The notes below the pieces were generated by a model that was given only the letters and a program-made list of their open reading frames with translations, was not told the DNA's origin and searched no databases. Of a DNA stretch of 64,000 bases, positions 61,613 to 64,000 are shown piece by piece. How positions within the stretch are numbered: position 1 is the stretch's first letter; every line of letters starts with the position of its first letter. Source of the stretch: SIG78 sp045587205 (GTDB taxonomy: Bacteria; Verrucomicrobiota; Lentisphaeria; Victivallales; Victivallaceae); the NCBI GenBank assembly GCA_045587205.1, contig JAZNBV010000060.1, positions 1-64,000 of the forward strand, read 5' to 3'. The translations under genes and the position numbers were made by a program.

Positions 61613-62734
61613 TCAAATATCCTTGCCATTGCTGATTACGCGGTTATATTCCAACATATTCCGCCTGATGATGCTGCGGAGAGCTTTTTCGCTTGCTCTG
61701 ACATCTCCGGGGGTAGTGATCTTTCTCCGCTGATTTTTTATATCATCAAGTATCCGGCACGCGGTGATGTTGCTGAAATGCTGAACATCGCAGAAATCGC
61801 TGTGATTTTCCACATATTCCGCCGATGCCTGAAAATCGTACAGTTCCACATTGGGCCGTTTGATCAATTCAAGCATAACCTCGGAGCGCTGGCGGATCAT
61901 CGCTTCAGCATTGCCCAGTTTTTCGCTGTGGCACCAGGCGTAAATGTGGTACGGCGGCAGATAGACAATAAACGGCAGCTGCGGATTGCGGTCAAAGAGC
62001 GGCAGCAGCCGGTTGTAGAAATTTTCTTTGTGCATTGCCGCATTATAAGGTGTTTGAGTATTGTTTATCCGGTAATTGCGCCGGGTTTCCGCAGCAACGA
62101 CCTTGAATCCGTAGGGTTTGCCCGCATAATCAGTGGAAAACATCCGGTTGCGGTCGGTTTGATGTCTGCGGTTGCGTTTGGGGCGCTGTTTACGCTTGAT
62201 GATATAATGGATGCTCGAATAGCTTTTGCGCGAAAACAAATACCGGTAATCCTCTTTGTGATCTTTGCGGTAAAGGTAATCAAAATCGCTGTAATGATCG
62301 CCCTCTTTGTTCAAAGCGTATGTATCCAGTGACCACACAACCCGCTTGAGTTCTTTGCCGCGGCTGGCTTTGGCGATCTCAAAAAATTTGCAGAGATCCG
62401 GTATGGTGCCGCCCGATGCCGCCAGTTTAATGGCATTGCAGTCAAATGCCGCGTTGATATTTTCAAGAAAAAAGTTCCGCGCCATTGAACTGCCGAGCAT
62501 CAGAAGGTCATATTCCTGCTGTGACAACAGGTGCGGTGCAGTGGCATAAATTTCGTAATAAACCATATCATAAAAAAATGGTTTCCGGTAGCGGTAATGC
62601 GGGTCAACAATAAAGACCAGCAGCGCAGCACCAAGTACAATGCCCAGCGACACTGCAACAGTAAAAATACACCACTTGCGGCTGTTGGTTTCCGCATAAT
62701 ATATCTTGCGGAAAAAGAGGTACAGTTTTTGCAT
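61613..62734 (-). CDS. Membrane-anchored SGNH-like acyltransferase partner of MBOAT
   Basis: A 373-residue protein with one N-terminal membrane helix (FTVAVSLGIVLGAALLVFIV) and an external domain. LLMLGSSMARNF is an SGNH block I (Ser), and DVQHFS supplies an Asp-x-x-His pair, as in DltD/AlgX/AlgJ-type proteins that finish acyl transfer outside the membrane. The 3-nt spacing to the MBOAT gene supports the pairing. Acceptor polymer unknown. Confidence 0.75.
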   Translation of the reverse strand: MQKLYLFFRKIYYAETNSRKWCIFTVAVSLGIVLGAALLVFIVDPHYRYRKPFFYDMVYYEIYATAPHLLSQQEYDLLMLGSSMARNFFLENINAAFDCNAIKLAASGGTIPDLCKFFEIAKASRGKELKRVVWSLDTYALNKEGDHYSDFDYLYRKDHKEDYRYLFSRKSYSSIHYIIKRKQRPKRNRRHQTDRNRMFSTDYAGKPYGFKVVAAETRRNYRINNTQTPYNAAMHKENFYNRLLPLFDRNPQLPFIVYLPPYHIYAWCHSEKLGNAEAMIRQRSEVMLELIKRPNVELYDFQASAEYVENHSDFCDVQHFSNITACRILDDIKNQRRKITTPGDVRASEKALRSIIRRNMLEYNRVISNGKDI

Positions 62735-62792
62735 AAAGGATTTCCCCCGTGGATTTCCTGTTGAAATATATCCCGATAATGTATATTGCAGA

Positions 62793-64000
62793 TCATATTT
62801 TTGCCAGTTTACGCCGAACTTCCGGATTTACCGAAAGGCAGTGGATGGCATCTTCGTAATACTTCCACCAACGCGCGGAATGGGTTCTGCTCCAGGGATC
62901 GGGGTAGCGGCGCAGCTGTTTCCAGTCGTGCATAACCACTTCGCCGTTTTCGCAGCCGATAAAGTAGCCGCCGGAAATCTTCATTGCTGCAGACTCCAGC
63001 AGATTGCGTACTGCAAAGTAGGCAAACTGCACCGCCTGGATACGGTCGATCGGCGAAGGCGAACCGCCCTGCTGGATCGGGCCGAGCACCGCTTTGCGTA
63101 CATCGAACTCCGTACCGCCGTCGGCTTCAAATAAAGTTGCCACAAAATCAGTGGTATAATCATCGTGGGCGTTTTCGTTGCGGATGATAAAACCGGTGTG
63201 GCGGTTGCCGAGTTTGAACGCTTCAGCAAGTTCACGCACGTCGTGACGCAGATCATCCAGCGAAAGTTCATTTTCCGGCAGATAGCAGTATTCTGCGCCG
63301 GATGCCAGCGCCGCACAGCACGCCAGATACCCCGAATAACGGCCCATAACTTCCACAACATAAGCGCGTTTGGCAGTATCAGTGGAGTTGCGGATCTTGT
63401 CAATAGCATCAATAATATTGTTCAAAGCTGTATCGCTGCCGATGCTGTATTCACTGCCCGGCAGGTCGTTGTTGATCGATGCCGGCAGAGCAACCATCGG
63501 GATATTAAACTCTTTGTAACGTTTGCGCGCACCCAGAATTTTACCCATCAGCTGATAACCGCCCCAGTCGCCGATCAGAATCAACCCGTCCAGCCCCCAT
63601 ACGCGGAAGTTGGCAGCTATCCGGTTCAAGTCGCCGTGCTGCGGCTCGTAACGCCCTGCTCCCAGGCGGGAACCGCCAAAAGAGTTCCAGAGTTCCGGTT
63701 CCATCCAGCTGCAGAGGTGTGCCTTGCCGCCGATCAGTCCGGCGGGACCTTCTTCGATACCCAGCACTTCCGCACCTGAAGCCAGCCCCATACGGATAAT
63801 AGTACGCACTGCGCTGTTGACTCCCGCGGCGGCGCGGCCGGCGGTAACTACGCCGATGCGGAGCTTTTTTCTGCCGGGACGGTTTGCCGGCGGCGCTATA
63901 CGCATAAGGGTCTGCTGGATATTCAGCAAATGCATCCACTCTTCGCCGCGGGCGCGCCGGGCGGTGGTGTAATCACCGGCGGCAAGCGCTTTGCCCGCTG
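62793..64000 (-). CDS. C-terminal half of a eukaryote-type tandem 6-phosphofructokinase (5' end beyond window)
   Basis: The frame is open to the right edge, giving at least 402 residues; a start at 63935 is possible but the upstream frame reads KALAAGDYTTARRARGEEW, closely like the inter-half linker of animal PFK. The visible part matches the C-terminal half: VVTAGRAAAGVNSAVRTIIR, FGGSRLGAGR, IGDWGGYQLM, ALPASINNDLPGSEYSIGSD, VVEVMGRYSGYLA and VLGPIQQGGSPSPIDR. The catalytic TIDND motif is SINND, with Asn for the catalytic Asp (63465-63479), as expected for a non-catalytic regulatory half. Confidence 0.85.
   Translation of the reverse strand, partial: AGKALAAGDYTTARRARGEEWMHLLNIQQTLMRIAPPANRPGRKKLRIGVVTAGRAAAGVNSAVRTIIRMGLASGAEVLGIEEGPAGLIGGKAHLCSWMEPELWNSFGGSRLGAGRYEPQHGDLNRIAANFRVWGLDGLILIGDWGGYQLMGKILGARKRYKEFNIPMVALPASINNDLPGSEYSIGSDTALNNIIDAIDKIRNSTDTAKRAYVVEVMGRYSGYLACCAALASGAEYCYLPENELSLDDLRHDVRELAEAFKLGNRHTGFIIRNENAHDDYTTDFVATLFEADGGTEFDVRKAVLGPIQQGGSPSPIDRIQAVQFAYFAVRNLLESAAMKISGGYFIGCENGEVVMHDWKQLRRYPDPWSRTHSARWWKYYEDAIHCLSVNPEVRRKLAKI

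Overview
The window reads like a chromosome segment from an anaerobic member of the PVC group, most likely Lentisphaerota (Victivallis-like). This is inference from content, with no rRNA or marker phylogeny behind it. The supports are a five-gene pseudopilin operon resembling the Verru_Chthon cassettes of Verrucomicrobia, prepilin signals without the usual Gly before the cleavage site, a rubrerythrin/high-molecular-weight-rubredoxin oxidative defence protein, many carbohydrate-related SGNH hydrolases, and two N-acetylglucosamine-6-phosphate deacetylases. Genes are dense and lie on both strands, mostly in short operons with ATGA-type overlaps. I see no prophage, CRISPR array or intact insertion sequence.

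Layout. 0-6.2 kb: possible IS remnant and palindromes, then a minus-strand pseudopilin operon behind a near-consensus sigma70 promoter. 6.3-9.3 kb: NIF3-insert-like protein, site-2 protease, exonuclease VII large subunit, EEP-family phosphatase/nuclease. 9.5-12.8 kb: trpB, a degenerate trpA and a neutral-ceramidase-like protein, ending in a terminator and a dispersed repeat. 13.1-15.3 kb: adenine methylase translationally coupled to a GGQ release-factor-like protein. 15.3-25.5 kb: YmdB-like phosphodiesterase, a lone oligopeptide-type permease, a GntR-type regulator, a free-standing 5'-3' exonuclease, an AraC regulator, HrpA helicase and a HAD phosphatase. 25.6-34.4 kb: NfeD protease, membrane-anchored unknown, TtcA-like tRNA thiolase, NagA, a 58-residue orphan with its own promoter and terminator, the NAD(P)H-hydrate repair enzyme, two small membrane proteins and a four-module flavin reductase-rubredoxin-rubredoxin-rubrerythrin fusion. 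34.4-35.2 kb: two more copies of the dispersed repeat plus tandem repeats. 35.2-45.1 kb: ispD, amidohydrolase, nitroreductase, metG, pepF, pncC, then a tsaD-gph-Sel1 operon. 45.3-52.9 kb: DUF308-like protein, an MFS-NagA-GNAT operon, an SGNH-(Fe-ADH)-SGNH group and a flavodoxin-type reductase. 53.0-56.7 kb: tRNA-Asn, a run of small lipoproteins/secreted proteins, DUF805 and a frameshifted beta-helix protein. 57-64 kb: EamA exporter, SGNH hydrolase, dicarboxylate symporter, an MBOAT/SGNH-like acylation pair, and the C-terminal half of a eukaryote-type tandem phosphofructokinase running off the right edge.

Functionally the segment mixes housekeeping (tRNA modification and charging, isoprenoid precursor, DNA and RNA processing), amino-sugar and glycan catabolism, oxygen defence, and surface/export functions. 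The most unusual items are the PFK half with its Asp-to-Asn catalytic change, the Hrb-rubrerythrin fusion that keeps an internal ribosome binding site and start codon, the TrpA that has lost Glu49 and its phosphate loops yet remains coupled to trpB, and a long intergenic repeat whose copies all sit at convergent gene ends.
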